From Tribonema minus (lineage: Eukaryota > Sar > Xanthophyceae > Tribonematales > Tribonemataceae): a stretch of 64,000 nucleotides of DNA. Position numbers and translations under genes: made by a program. The notes under the pieces are model-generated. The model saw nothing but the letters and a program-made list of their open reading frames with translations. It made no database searches and was not told the origin of the DNA. Shown here in pieces: positions 35,801-44,723 of this stretch; within the stretch, counting starts at the first letter, position 1; each line of letters begins with the position of its first letter. Location: assembly GCA_017506865.1 (NCBI GenBank), contig JAFCMP010000490.1, positions 558,001-622,000 on the forward strand, read 5' to 3'.

Positions 35801-38800
35801 AGACTCAAGCACGTCTCTCGCATGGTCATGTGCATTCCGTTTACAAAAGCTTACACTGTAAGCTACTTCAAGTACACTTTATCACCAATACCTGTTCCAT
35901 GACGCCAATGAACATGTTGCGGAAGAAGGGGTCGTATCGCGCCGGCAGGTTGTTGAGTACGCCCACTTCGGTGAGGCACTCCAGCGCGGATACCCGAAAC
36001 GCCGGTGCGGGGAAGAACTGCAGATACACACACATGCACAAACATACATACATACCATGACAATATTGGCATGGGCGCTGCATTGTGATTAAAGAGTTTA
36101 CTGCTCGCCACTGCTGAGCGGTTGCAGCCCCAGCGAGTACGTTCAGCAACATGGCAAAGGGGCGCATCCTTTCATTCGCTGCAATGTTAGCGAGCTGCAT
36201 GTATGCACACATGAATGCACACGGCTAGGTGTTGTGAGTGCCTTGATGGTCCTGCATTCCGCAACGTCTTCGCCAGTGCTGATGCATCCAACAACTTGTA
36301 AGATTGAAGCAACACATAGGCACACGTTGCTTGCACATGCACCTGGAAAACTCGCAACGACCGCCCTCTCGTCTAGCAACAGACTTTCGAGCTACAACGA
36401 CAAGCTGCTGACAAGTTCCCCCAGCGCATGAGGTCTACTGCCACAAATTTGATGAGGGTGATGATGAGGTTGACGTCCCTTGTCTACTCTGGACCGACCG
36501 GTCCAGATGTTGTGAAGTCTGCAGCATCGAAGCACTCACACGTAGCACTGCTGTCTTCGCCACTTGTGCACCTTTGCACTATTGTGAAAAGATGCGATGT
36601 GCCCAAGTGAGCACGCACCAGTTGCGTGCCAGTGCAGCTGTGCATGCTTGGAAGCACTCCTGCATTTGCACTCCTAGATGAAAATCTATAAAGCATATGT
36701 ACGTGCATGAGCAGCTGCATCTAGTGGTGTGTTGAGCTGGAAGTTGCTTGAAACCTAAACACTTGGACGCGCCACGAACCACCGCAGCACGTGTTTGTAA
36801 ACTTCAACTTCAGCGTGATCTGTCCATCAAGCCCGAGTCAAGTCCAGAGTGCTGCAATTTTCACATCCGAGCGGGAACCTCACAGCGGAGCTCTTCCCGC
36901 TATGCGCAAGCTGGCGCGCTGTACGCTCAGAACCGCACCTTCGTGGTGAGCAATGCGATGAGCGATGTGTTGAAGATGTGTTTGAGACGTAGTCCACGGG
37001 GATTCACGTGATGAACCTCGTGTGAGGTTTGACCACACAAGGGAGCGCTTTCCACAATGCGCTTTCGAGTTTAAATGCTGAAGTAAAAACAGGTGCGCAC
37101 CCTTGTGGTGAGCGTTGCGATGAGCGACGTGTCGAACACGTAATCAACGGGGATCTACGTGATGAAGCGGTGCAGCGTCTCTGCCAACACCAACAACTCA
37201 GAGAGGGATCTCTGTGCTTCCGCACTTCACAAGGCCTTCCTACCGTGCAAAAGCACTTGTGAAGTATGCGGCATCACCGAAGCAACAGGTACGCACCTTT
37301 GTGGTGAGCGTTGCGACAAGCGACGTATTGGAGGCATAATGGACAGGGATCTATGCGATGAGGTTTGACCAGACAACGGAGCGCTTTCCGGCCATGCGCT
37401 CTGGAGTGAAAATGCTGAGGTAACTTGCACGCACCTTTGTGGTGAGCGTTGCGATGAGCGACGTAATGAGCACATAGTCCACGGGGCTCCACGTGATGAA
37501 AATTGTGTGAGGCTTGGCCACACAACGGAGCGCTTCCCATGCATACGTTATTGTGAAGTTACCCAGCGCTGCTGAAGCCACAGGGGCGCACCTTTGTGGT
37601 GAGCGTTGCGATGAGCGACGTGTTGAAGACGTAGTCCACGGGGATCCACGTGATGAACCGCTGCAGCGTTTGGAGCGTCACGTTGAGCAGCGCCACGCGC
37701 ACGCTGCGCGCCAGCACAAAGTCGCACAGCTCGTAGATCTTGGCGAACTCGCCCTCCAGGCTGGCCTTCATCGTGGTGATCTGCGAGCGCGCGCGCGCGC
37801 GTCCTGATGAGTCTTGAAACTGTCGCTGATGAAGCACGCGTGTCTATGGCGCAGTCTATGCTTGACTCTGTACTTGAGTGCATGTACATTTCAAGCAACT
37901 GCACACAGTTGTAGATGCAGGTAGTACGACTAGATAGCGGCAAGTCGCACGCAGCGAACACATCACTTTTGCTGTCAATGGTGCAGCCATCATGGCGTCC
38001 AGTAGAACAGCATAAAGGCCTCAGCAACGTCGCATTCGTGTTCATACGCAACTCGTGCGCATGTGGCTTCATGCTCATTGTGGTGCTTCAGCCGAGGTCG
38101 TGTGAACTTTGGCGCGCAGTAGTGACGCTGCGAGAAGTAGATATCTGCGGTGTTTGGGAGTAAGAATCACAGCATATGAGAGACGCTAGGAGAGCCCAAG
38201 CGGCGCCGGTAACTCCACAAAGAACTTGACTGACACCCGCCACATGGCTACGAAAAGCAGAGGAGCCACCACCGCCACATTGGTCCAGGCACTGAGTCAA
38301 CAGGCATCATGGATGCTCACACAGATGCACTCAGCAGCATCCTGCATCTGAACTGAGCCATGCTGCGAAAATACTTCACTTCGAAGCATATACATACATA
38401 CCTTTGCTGCTGTCATGGACTCCTTGCCGAAGTCAAAGACCTCCTCGCTCAGCAGCTTGAGGATCTGCATGTTGTTTTCGCAGATGACCTGAGTCGCAAA
38501 ACACCGCAAGCACATGACGAACTGTCAGCATGTGCAGAGTGTACATAGTGACACAATTGCAGTACTTCATGGAAAAGGTACATTGCGCCGAAATTACTGG
38601 TCAACCGATCAAGCGATGCACATACATTGTGTGTGAGCACGGTCAACTCATGACCATCGTGTGTGAGCGATGGCTGCTTGCTACCTTTGGATTCCTTGCC
38701 ATATACCACCATATCTTCAGAAGTAATCAGCGGATACTCGGTGCACATAAATCAGTATCAAGGTTATCACATGTAGATCAACTCGCTCCAGTTGTGTGCT

Positions 38801-41800
38801 ACGATCTCAAATACAGTCCGTCAGAACGCATTGTCTCATCCAGCCCAAGCAGCAGCGCTCAACAGCCAGCACAGTTCCCGGGTACCAATGCGGACAGCAC
38901 CGATGCATGCTGCTGCTCGCTGCCACCAGCACAACTGCCCACCACTACAGCAGCCTTCTCTATGTACCAACGTGACACAATGCCCTATCAACAGCAGCCC
39001 GAACTTCAAGTTCACGCCTGGCATCACACGAGCACAATCAACTCTGGTAGACTAACAGCAGCAGTAGCGGCCATGCAGCCTCTGAAGTTACAGAGCGACT
39101 ATCGCTGTGTGTATACATACATACATTCTCTATGAGCTGAATTGGGTATCGTCATAGCGGGGTGCTGTGGAAGTCACGAATAAGAGGTCAACTTGAGCCT
39201 CGCATGCCTTCTTCACCGCTAGACACGAAAAGTGTTCGATGCCGCCGCTTGAAACCCAACACCCAGCACTCGTACAGTCATCAGCTTCTGTACCACTTGT
39301 CCTGCGTACATGCAGCGCTCTTGAAGCACTGAGAGCGCTGTAGAAGTTTGCGCTTGCGAATTCGCCATTGTCAGCACCACCAAGCTGAGTATGCAGGCTG
39401 GCTAGTTGTTGACTCCTGCTATCCTCCGCCTTCTTCTGACAGTGATGTGTGTCCAGCTTGCACAACTTCAAAGCCACCATTAAAGCGCTTGAAGTACAGG
39501 TCAAATTTGGGCAGGCTCAGCGCGATTGATCAAATCAACTTTGGCCAGCTGCACATGCAATATTGACTTGTGTTGATTGCAGACAATCTTCAGCAGTATC
39601 ACCGGTTGGGACCTCTCTCCCCATTGCAGCCAGCAATAAGCGTGTCTGGCTTGCTAGCACGCTTTTGACAAGTGTGCTCAATTTGAACCGTGTTGAAGTT
39701 GCATGCTGCACTGCTCATGCTCCAGTGAAGAAATTGGCCTGTCATTTTGCTCCTGGATTGCCGCCTGCCTTCTCACCAGCATTTCTTGGCGCACTTGTCC
39801 CATTGCAAGCATCTGCCCCATCGATGTTGCACTTGCAGAGACGATGCCCATTCAGAATGACAGCCAGCTGCGCAGTCCCTTCAAGCTACACACTTTACTG
39901 AACCTGCGCGTTGCTGTGCGCATCACTGTTGAAGTTGACGTCATCGAGCGTGGGCGTCATAATAATGGCAGATGCACCGAGCTTTCATGAGTGCGCACCC
40001 GCCTTGTGCATAATCGTAGACTTGCCTTGTAGCACAGCGGTACTTCCTCACCGCTCAAAAGCAATATTGAAGCCATCACCTCGCTGGTCTTGCTCAGCGC
40101 CACAATGTCGGACACGAACAACCTCAAGAGCAAGCTTGAAGATTGATGATGATGACGTTGAAGTCACGCACGTCGCCGTCTGCAAGAAAAGTTGAAGTTT
40201 CTCAGAAGCAATGTTGAAGTTGAATTTCACGCACCTTGCTGGTCTTGCTGAGCGCGACAATGTCCGGCACGAACGACAGCCAGTTGTGCAGCCACTCCTA
40301 ATGGACGACTTGCCTGCCTAATGGACGACTTGCCTGCCGCAGAGGTACTTTCGATTCCGCGCTCAAGAGCAACGTTGAAGTTGAATGTTGAGGTTAAGTT
40401 ACACACCTCGCTGGTCTTGCTCAGCGCCACAATGTCCGGCACGAACGACGGCCAGTTGTGCGGCCACTCCTGCTTCAGCACCCCCACCAGGACCCTGTCC
40501 AGCTTCCCCAGCAGCACGCGGTTCTGCGCCATAATCTCGTCCGACTGGCTCAGCGACACAATCATGCCCGACACAAAGTTGCGGATGCCCTCGCGTTGGA
40601 CCTGCGCGCAACACGTAAAGCATGACGCGATGCCACAGCACAGCAGCAAAGTATGAGTTGAGGTTGAAGCATTTAGATGCATAGAGTGTGACCAGCTGGG
40701 GCAAGACATCAGAAAAAAACATCTGGCTCAGCCACACGATTATGCCCGGCACAAAGTCGTGTATGCCCTCGCGTTGTTGACTTAAAAGACTGCGCACGGG
40801 GAGTAGGCGTATCGCAGCGCTAAGGCGAAGCTGTAGAGTAGAACTGGGAGCGTTGCACTCAACATGGTGTGTCTGACTGTGTGTGGAAGCTACGCCTGAC
40901 ATAAAAGGCAGACCTTGTGCTACAGGCAGGCACCTGGCACACCGCCGTCCTGGTCTGATTGAATATATGCTGCCACACTATTCAGACTGTAATTACTGAA
41001 TACTGGTGAGGTCACAGCTGCTTCAAGTACAACTTCAACTTCAACCAACCATCTGCGGCATTCTGCGGCCTGATCGCCGTGTGCTGGCAATGATGCTGAA
41101 GAACATTGCACTGACTAGAGCATGACATGCCTCGTCAAGTCCAGAAGCAAACTGCGCCGCCGCAGCGGGTGTTGATAAGCTGCAGTCACTAAGGTCAATT
41201 GTATCTGCTCCGGACCAGCATCTTATGCTCGCCCTTCAAACCGGCGGTCTGGCGCAGCATGGTCTGAGCTCAGCAGCATGCCGCACCAGCCCTACTAGTA
41301 TATACATATATACGCACCTGCGGTAGCGCTTTCCATAGTGTCTGCACCGACTAGTTCATACATACATGCGCCTGCGGTAGCGCTTTCCACTCAGCATGGC
41401 CAGAGCTCAGCAGCATGCCATGCCAACACTCCTACTCTGGTTCATACACACGTGGGCACCTGCGGTAGCGCTTTCCACTGCATTTGCACCTACTGGGTTA
41501 TACACACATGCGCACGTGCAATACTGCTGTACACTGCGACTGCGCCTATTAGTTCATACATAGATACGCACCTGCAGTAGCGCTTTCCGCGTCTGCATAT
41601 ACTAGTTCATACATACATACGCATCTGCGACAGCGCTTTCCACTGCGTCTGTGCCTACTAGTTCATACATGCATACGCACCTGCAGTAACGCTTTCCGCG
41701 TCTGTATATACTAGTTGATACATACATACGCACCTGCGGTAGACCTTTTACTGCATTTGCACCTACTGGTTCATACATACACACCTGCAGTGGCGCTTTC

Positions 41801-43871
41801 CACTGCGAGCACTTTCCTCTGTGCCTGCACCTGGTAGTTCGTACATACATACGCACCTGTGGCAGCGCTTTCCGCTGCGTCTGCACCTGATAGTTCATAC
41901 ATACATACTGCGCCTACTAGTTTGTGTATACCTACGCACCTGCGGTAGCGCTTTCCACTGCGTCTGCACCACGTCATCCAGTATCTGCAGCCCAAAGAAC
42001 TTTGTCTGCGGGCTGGCGGTCCCCTCCAGAATGTCCTTAGACCGCGTCCACATCTCCTTGTGGTCCTTCAGCTGCATCAGCAGCCGATTTGCCTGTTGCG
42101 CAGCAAGTTACACATCCCATTGGGTTACTGGCTGTGTCAAAGCATATCTAAGGCAAAGCTTGTTGTGGCCAATGCCACCAGGCAATGTGAGTGAAACCTG
42201 GAACTGGTTTCATCACGTGCAGTCCTGTTTACATCTTGTGATTTGCAGTGACAGCTGCATCTGCCTTGTTTTCGCGCTGGTGGCAATATACGTGGTCTGT
42301 ATATGCATCATGCGGTCAGGTCATGCTTGTAACGCTGCCACAACGTTGAAAAAACGTTGTCAGCTGCCTGCTGCTCTTGGAAACTGTGCTCGCTGGAATA
42401 AGCTGACATGATTGGTGTCCGCCGGCGCTCGATTATAGATCTTCAACTTCAACGTGCGATAGCCGTTGAACTAATAACGTGAGTCGATCTCAGCTGGCAC
42501 CCCTGCAGGGACGCAAGTCATTACAAAAGCGGTTGCAAAGAACCAGTGCAGCTATCTTGCTCGTGATACGCGGTGCCAGATGACACACCTGCCGCTGCCT
42601 TGACAGCTCATTTGACTGTAACAGGCGCTGACGCACAGGAAGGTGGTACAACTTATATTACTTGCGCATGTGAACAGCATGTGGCCTGATTGTGTCGCAG
42701 CAGCCGTATTGGGCTGCTAGGCTTTCAGCCAATTTTGCCAACCCCAGCTAAAACTCCAATCCTGCTTCGGCTGCTTCTCATTCATGAGATTTCAGCAAGA
42801 TTGACCTGCCCTCACTGTTGAGGTAGTGATTGACAAAGAGTCAAATGCGCGTTCTGCATGCACGCTCTAATGCCTGCGCTCCTGCCAAAGGCAATGTCCT
42901 GAACCTGAGGACAGCGAGCTCAGGGCCAACCCGGCACATAGGCGCTCCCGATCCAATGATTTAGCACCTCTGCTGGTGTAGGCATACTGAATTGGCGCCG
43001 CCCGCAATCTGCGACTTCTATCTTCAGTTGACTTCTTCGTTGATGCTTGTGTATGCTGTATTGAAAAAAGCGCTGCCCAGTGATTGTGTCAGGCAGGCGA
43101 GGCTCTTGTGTTCGCATCTGTTGCTGCTGTCAGTTGCGCCAGTCATATGTGACATTTACCATGCAATCCAGCAGCGCCGGGTCAACAACGTGTACTTCAA
43201 GTAAAATATGACAAAGCGCGTTGTCACACGTACGTGGCCAACCCGGTGCTGCGACAACCACGCAATGCACGCTTCAGCTACATACGACATTGCACATTGA
43301 TGTAAGTATTGATCTTACCTGTTGCTGCTGAGGTTGTACATATTTCTAGGTGGCAGTGGTCAATTGAAGTAGCACAACGTCAACTGTGAGCGTGACCAAG
43401 ACCCCCTGTACTGATGCCATTACCTCCCGGATACCAATGTTACCACCTGACCTGCTGTTGTTTTGCGAATCATACCTGCGGCTGCTGCAGATTGTGCACG
43501 CCGTCCGTGGCGGTGACCACTTGAAGCTGCAGCACCAAGGAATCAGCTATATCACGTGATCTGCCGTTACTGTGTGGAATCGTACCTGTGGCTGCTGCGG
43601 ATTGTGCGGGTCATACGTGGCAGTGACCACTTGAAGTAGCAGTACCAGGTCAACTTCATGAACATGACCAAGAGCCCTGACTGATGTTGTTCGATGAGCT
43701 ACATCACGTGAACTGCTGTAATCTGTGGAAACAAACTGCCGTTAGTATGTGGAAACGTACCTGTTGCTGCTGCGGGTTGTGCGGGTCGTACGTGGCAGTG
43801 ACCACTTGGTCCAGCAGCGCCAGGTCAAACGGCTGGCTCATGTCCATCAGCTTTGCCGCCGCCGCCTCCAT
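17119..43871 (-). CDS. XPO1: Exportin-1 (XPO1/CRM1), complete, 24 exons, 1091 aa
   Basis: Karyopherin that carries leucine-rich NES cargo out of the nucleus with RanGTP. Exons: 43761-43871, 41940-42092, 40407-40601, 38402-38488, 37592-37780, 35892-36017, 35191-35259, 33746-33928, 31972-32295, 30592-30672, 29450-29494, 28336-28473, 27346-27402, 26415-26531, 25563-25742, 24309-24452, 23822-23896, 23118-23285, 22260-22382, 21080-21226, 20026-20190, 18642-18797, 17997-18134, 17119-17223. Every exon length is a multiple of three and every junction is GT-AG. The joined protein reads colinearly with plant and animal CRM1 (1071-1075 aa) from [17 protein letters not shown] to [11 protein letters not shown]. 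Highlights are [12 protein letters not shown], the acidic-loop region [47 protein letters not shown], and the cysteine in DMACDTFLK. Introns are 0.4-1.9 kb and full of duplicated exon edges. Confidence 0.97.
17318..17700 (-). repeat. Three copies of the exon 24 5' edge in intron 23
   Basis: Units near 17318-17400, 17495-17585 and 17655-17700 repeat the start of the last exon and its acceptor (GCAGGAGCGCCTGGTCAGCA on +) with a period of about 170-180 bases. This is an acceptor-side array, the mirror of the donor-side arrays elsewhere in the gene. Confidence 0.88.
19677..19955 (-). repeat. Two copies of the exon 21 3' edge in intron 21
   Basis: Copies at about 19677-19775 and 19881-19950 are very close to the exon 21 end (GTGAGGTGGAACATGTGCC on +) and keep the CAG/GTATGT donor. 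Spacers between units also match. Confidence 0.92.
20660..21040 (-). repeat. Three copies of the exon 20 3' edge in intron 20
   Basis: Copies at about 20665-20745, 20786-20900 and 20946-21040 match about 90 bases of exon 20 plus the GTTAGT donor. The nearest copy is almost identical over AGCAGTATGTCGAGCCCTGT (+). One copy contains a further internal duplication. Confidence 0.92.
21276..21794. mobile_element. MITE-like TIR element in XPO1 intron 19
   Basis: Termini are inverted for about 40 bases: the left end begins TACCGTCATGTGCCTATT and the right end is its reverse complement, with one or two differences. TA occurs at both outer ends (21276-21277, 21793-21794), consistent with a TA target duplication. 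No transposase frame is seen, so it is non-autonomous. Confidence 0.88.
21903..22150 (-). repeat. Two copies of the exon 19 3' edge in intron 19
   Basis: Copies at about 21903-21975 and 22088-22150 match exon 19 (TGCTCGGGGAAGTCCTCCAT on +) with increasing decay away from the exon. Confidence 0.85.
22750..23090 (-). repeat. Copies of the exon 18 3' edge in intron 18
   Basis: At least three copies near 22760-22805, 22895-22945 and 22963-23005 match exon 18 (GAGCACTGATATGGCGGTYG on +). A weaker fourth is near 23050-23090. Confidence 0.8.
24309..33928 (-). CDS. XPO1: XPO1 exons 8-16: acidic loop and NES-binding groove
   Basis: These exons encode residues 311-733. Exon 9 (31972-32295) carries the HEAT 9 acidic-loop region, then [16 protein letters not shown]. 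Exons 10-12 give [31 protein letters not shown] and [20 protein letters not shown]. Exons 12-14 form the hydrophobic NES groove of HEAT 11-12 by homology: [47 protein letters not shown]. Cys581 in exon 13 corresponds to human Cys528, the residue alkylated by leptomycin B, so sensitivity is predicted. Exon 11 is only 45 bases and is preceded by a 16-base C tract on the coding strand. Confidence 0.95.
24598..24760 (-). repeat. Copies of the exon 16 5' edge in intron 15
   Basis: A near-perfect copy at about 24600-24645 (CACGTTCGTTCGCAGGATCT on +) and a decayed one near 24735-24757 repeat the exon 16 start and its acceptor. Confidence 0.82.
24878..24896 (+). repeat. Short interstitial telomere-like repeat
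   Basis: About two and a half copies of TTAGGG inside XPO1 intron 15. Similar GTTAGGGTTAGGG occurs near 58572. Too short to mean more than a chance or repair-derived insertion. Confidence 0.6.
25105..25872 (-). repeat. Copies of both edges of exon 15
   Basis: Donor-side copies lie at about 25105-25165, 25313-25376 and 25421-25470 (CTTGACGGTTTCGGGGAGGA-like on +, each with GTGAGTGC). An acceptor-side exon copy lies at about 25823-25872 (GTGCCTCTGTCGTTTAGCAT on +). Confidence 0.8.
26010..26800 (-). repeat. Copies of both edges of exon 14 in the flanking introns
   Basis: Intron 14 carries four short copies of the donor edge (about 26010, 26145, 26228 and 26285; CACCTGGTGCGTCTCGAGGT on +). Intron 13 carries two copies of the acceptor half (about 26600-26662 and 26745-26800; CTACCTGCGTGACCACA on +). 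Confidence 0.82.
28205..28845 (-). repeat. Copies of both edges of exon 12 in the flanking introns
   Basis: Intron 12 has a copy of the exon 12 3' edge at about 28205-28262 (GCGCTCACCTCGAAGRGCTT on +). Intron 11 has two copies of its 5' edge at about 28567-28650 and 28750-28845 (ATCTCGCACAGGTTCTG on +), including the acceptor. Here both splice sites have decoys. Confidence 0.85.
29917..30518. mobile_element. MITE-like TIR element in XPO1 intron 10
   Basis: Inverted termini of about 45 bases begin TACCGTCTTGTCGATAAT and continue through GGTCACTGGACGGC and a T-run. The two ends differ at one or two places. TA flanks both ends. Internal direct repeats of AAAAAGATGTCCACCCC type are present. No coding capacity. 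Confidence 0.9.
30853..31130. repeat. Long imperfect inverted repeat (hairpin) in XPO1 intron 9
   Basis: The arms at about 30853-30950 and 31023-31130 are reverse complements over about 100 bases (ACTGCACTGGCTGG, GCAGGCTGCTGTCAAGAA), separated by about 70 bases of GAATTC-containing short repeats. Both arms read as protein in corresponding frames ([14 protein letters not shown] on + in the left arm, [14 protein letters not shown] on - in the right arm), so they look like two inverted fragments of one coding sequence. Confidence 0.85.
31695..31920 (-). repeat. Tandem copies of the exon 9 3' edge in intron 9
   Basis: Two clean copies (about 31699-31775 and 31830-31917) of the exon 9 end, with the donor, sit in a unit of about 130-140 bases (AGCTTGTTGAGCATGATGCT on +). 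More decayed units continue leftwards to about 31380, recognisable by the recurring CATTTGA/AAGTTCAAGT and CCGCGC pieces. Confidence 0.9.
32717..32925 (-). repeat. Two copies of exon 8 sequence in intron 8
   Basis: A short copy at about 32717-32765 and a long one at about 32820-32925 match exon 8 (GAAGACCTCGTCGWCCGRGA and ACGTAGCTGAGGCCTTC on +). The longer copy spans over 100 bases of the exon and ends just before the terminal inverted repeat of a MITE-like element. Confidence 0.88.
32934..33653. mobile_element. TIR element of a second type in XPO1 intron 8
   Basis: The left end is TAGAGTTGTCAGCCGA and the right end its reverse complement with one difference (TCGGATGACAACTCTA), with TA at both outer ends. 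The interior has many CGGCTAGCCG and GGTCGGCTT-type short repeats next to the termini. About 720 bases; no transposase seen. Confidence 0.85.
34826..35190 (-). repeat. Repeats derived from the exon 7 edge in intron 7
   Basis: Units of about 70-90 bases carry GAATTCATGC-type palindromic pieces and degenerate copies of the exon 7 end (GCGTACACGCACCTGCT on +, and CGGCCTCAGACAGGT). Three to five units can be made out next to the true exon 7 donor at 35190/35191. Confidence 0.7.
35191..43871 (-). CDS. XPO1: XPO1 exons 1-7: N-terminal Ran-binding HEAT repeats
   Basis: These exons encode residues 1-310. The start ATG (43871-43869) lies in [15 protein letters not shown], matching the N-terminus of plant XPO1 (KLRDLSQP). 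Exon 2 gives the importin-beta N-terminal-like segment ([23 protein letters not shown]). Exon 3 gives [17 protein letters not shown] and [13 protein letters not shown], where plants read WPAKWTSFIPDLV. Exon 4 gives [19 protein letters not shown]. Exon 5 gives ELCDFVL and [11 protein letters not shown]. Exon 6 gives [18 protein letters not shown]. Exon 7 is short and variable ([20 protein letters not shown]), as this region is in other species. Confidence 0.95.
36927..37502 (-). repeat. Four copies of the exon 5 3' edge in intron 5
   Basis: Copies at about 36927-37016, 37098-37180, 37290-37368 and 37430-37502 match exon 5 from the donor through the segment encoding WIPVDYVF. The shared core on + is TGGTGAGCGTTGCGATGAGC. 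They are separated by unrelated-looking spacers of 60-110 bases. Confidence 0.9.
40076..40300 (-). repeat. Two copies of the exon 3 3' edge in intron 3
   Basis: Copies at about 40076-40128 and 40230-40300 match the exon 3 end (TCGCTGGTCTTGCTCAGCGC on +), the second for about 70 bases with few differences. Confidence 0.88.
41314..41936 (-). repeat. Array of about ten copies of the exon 2 3' edge plus donor in intron 2
   Basis: A unit of about 50-85 bases repeats with centres near 41320, 41374, 41460, 41515, 41570, 41622, 41680, 41732, 41785 and 41857, ending at the real exon 2 donor (41939/41940). Each holds up to 30 exon-derived bases (core CTGCGGTAGCGCTTTCCACT on +) followed by an ACTAGTTCATACATAC-type spacer. 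Most keep the GTGCGT donor, so the pre-mRNA has a ladder of potential 5' splice sites. Confidence 0.9.
43473..43655 (-). repeat. Two degenerate copies of the XPO1 exon 1 3' edge in intron 1
   Basis: Copies begin at about 43473 and 43584 and match the real exon 1 end and donor at 43759-43830, including intronic bases around the donor (TGTGGAA..CGTACCTG on +). Each retains a donor-like GTAYG. The true site is the copy attached to the full exon. Confidence 0.85.
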
Positions 43872-44723
43872 GGTTCCCGCCCTGAGCCCCTTCTCACTGC
43901 TGCCGCACCTGCGCTATGAAACGGTGCGGCCCCTCCGCTGCGCACGGTGATTGTGTAGTGGCGAAGATGCGCATGTGCGGCGTCACTTGCATGCAGTGCA
44001 GCTAGTGTATATGACAACAACACATTCAGTGTGATGCTGCCATCAAGGAGGTGTTTGCGCATGCCATTGCAGGGATTTTAAAGGGCATACTCACATTGGG
44101 GCATTCGAGACCGATGCCAACAGCGTTCATTACTAGCACCTCAAGGCTCCCAGCTGCTGCAGGTGACAATGTGTGACCCACAAGCTCTGCATGTGGTAAT
44201 CGCTGTGCATTCGTCGCCCACTGCTAGGACCACAGGTAAAAAACAGACTTGAAGTTATCGCTGCAGGTTTCAGTAACAGCGCAGGGCATGGAACGCACTT
44301 CTGCACAGCTCACGACCGCACTGAGAATTGTGCTAGTGAATGACATTTCACCTTTGATGTAATGCACTGCAGCTATGGCAGTAGCACTGAACGTAGTGAA
44401 TAATTCAACTACGCACGACGTTGAAGAAGCTGCTCAGGTGTGCCGGACATTGCAGCGGCAAAGTGAGCCTCTCAAACCGGTCATGGTGGCATAAAGGTGG
44501 CGGAAAACGATAGTAAACCCCAGACATTTCCACAGATACTAACTGCCACCGACACACGAAGCCCAGGAGCACTGAAGTACCAACGCAACACCAAGCAAAT
44601 CATGGGCCATCGCTGCATCCTTTCCTCTATGTGTTGGCCTTGCCGCTTACCTTCCCACCTATACAGAGTAGCAATGGTACGAGACAGGCCCTCAGCGCTG
44701 CAGGATGCAAAGGACCAAGCGCA
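43872..44723. other. Upstream region of XPO1
   Basis: This should contain the XPO1 promoter and 5' UTR. I see no TATA box or other defined element and no gene. Confidence 0.4.

Noticed and set aside
41314..41940. Regularly spaced repeats resembling a CRISPR array
   Set aside because: The units are degenerate copies of an exon end with a splice donor in a eukaryotic intron, and the spacers are themselves similar.
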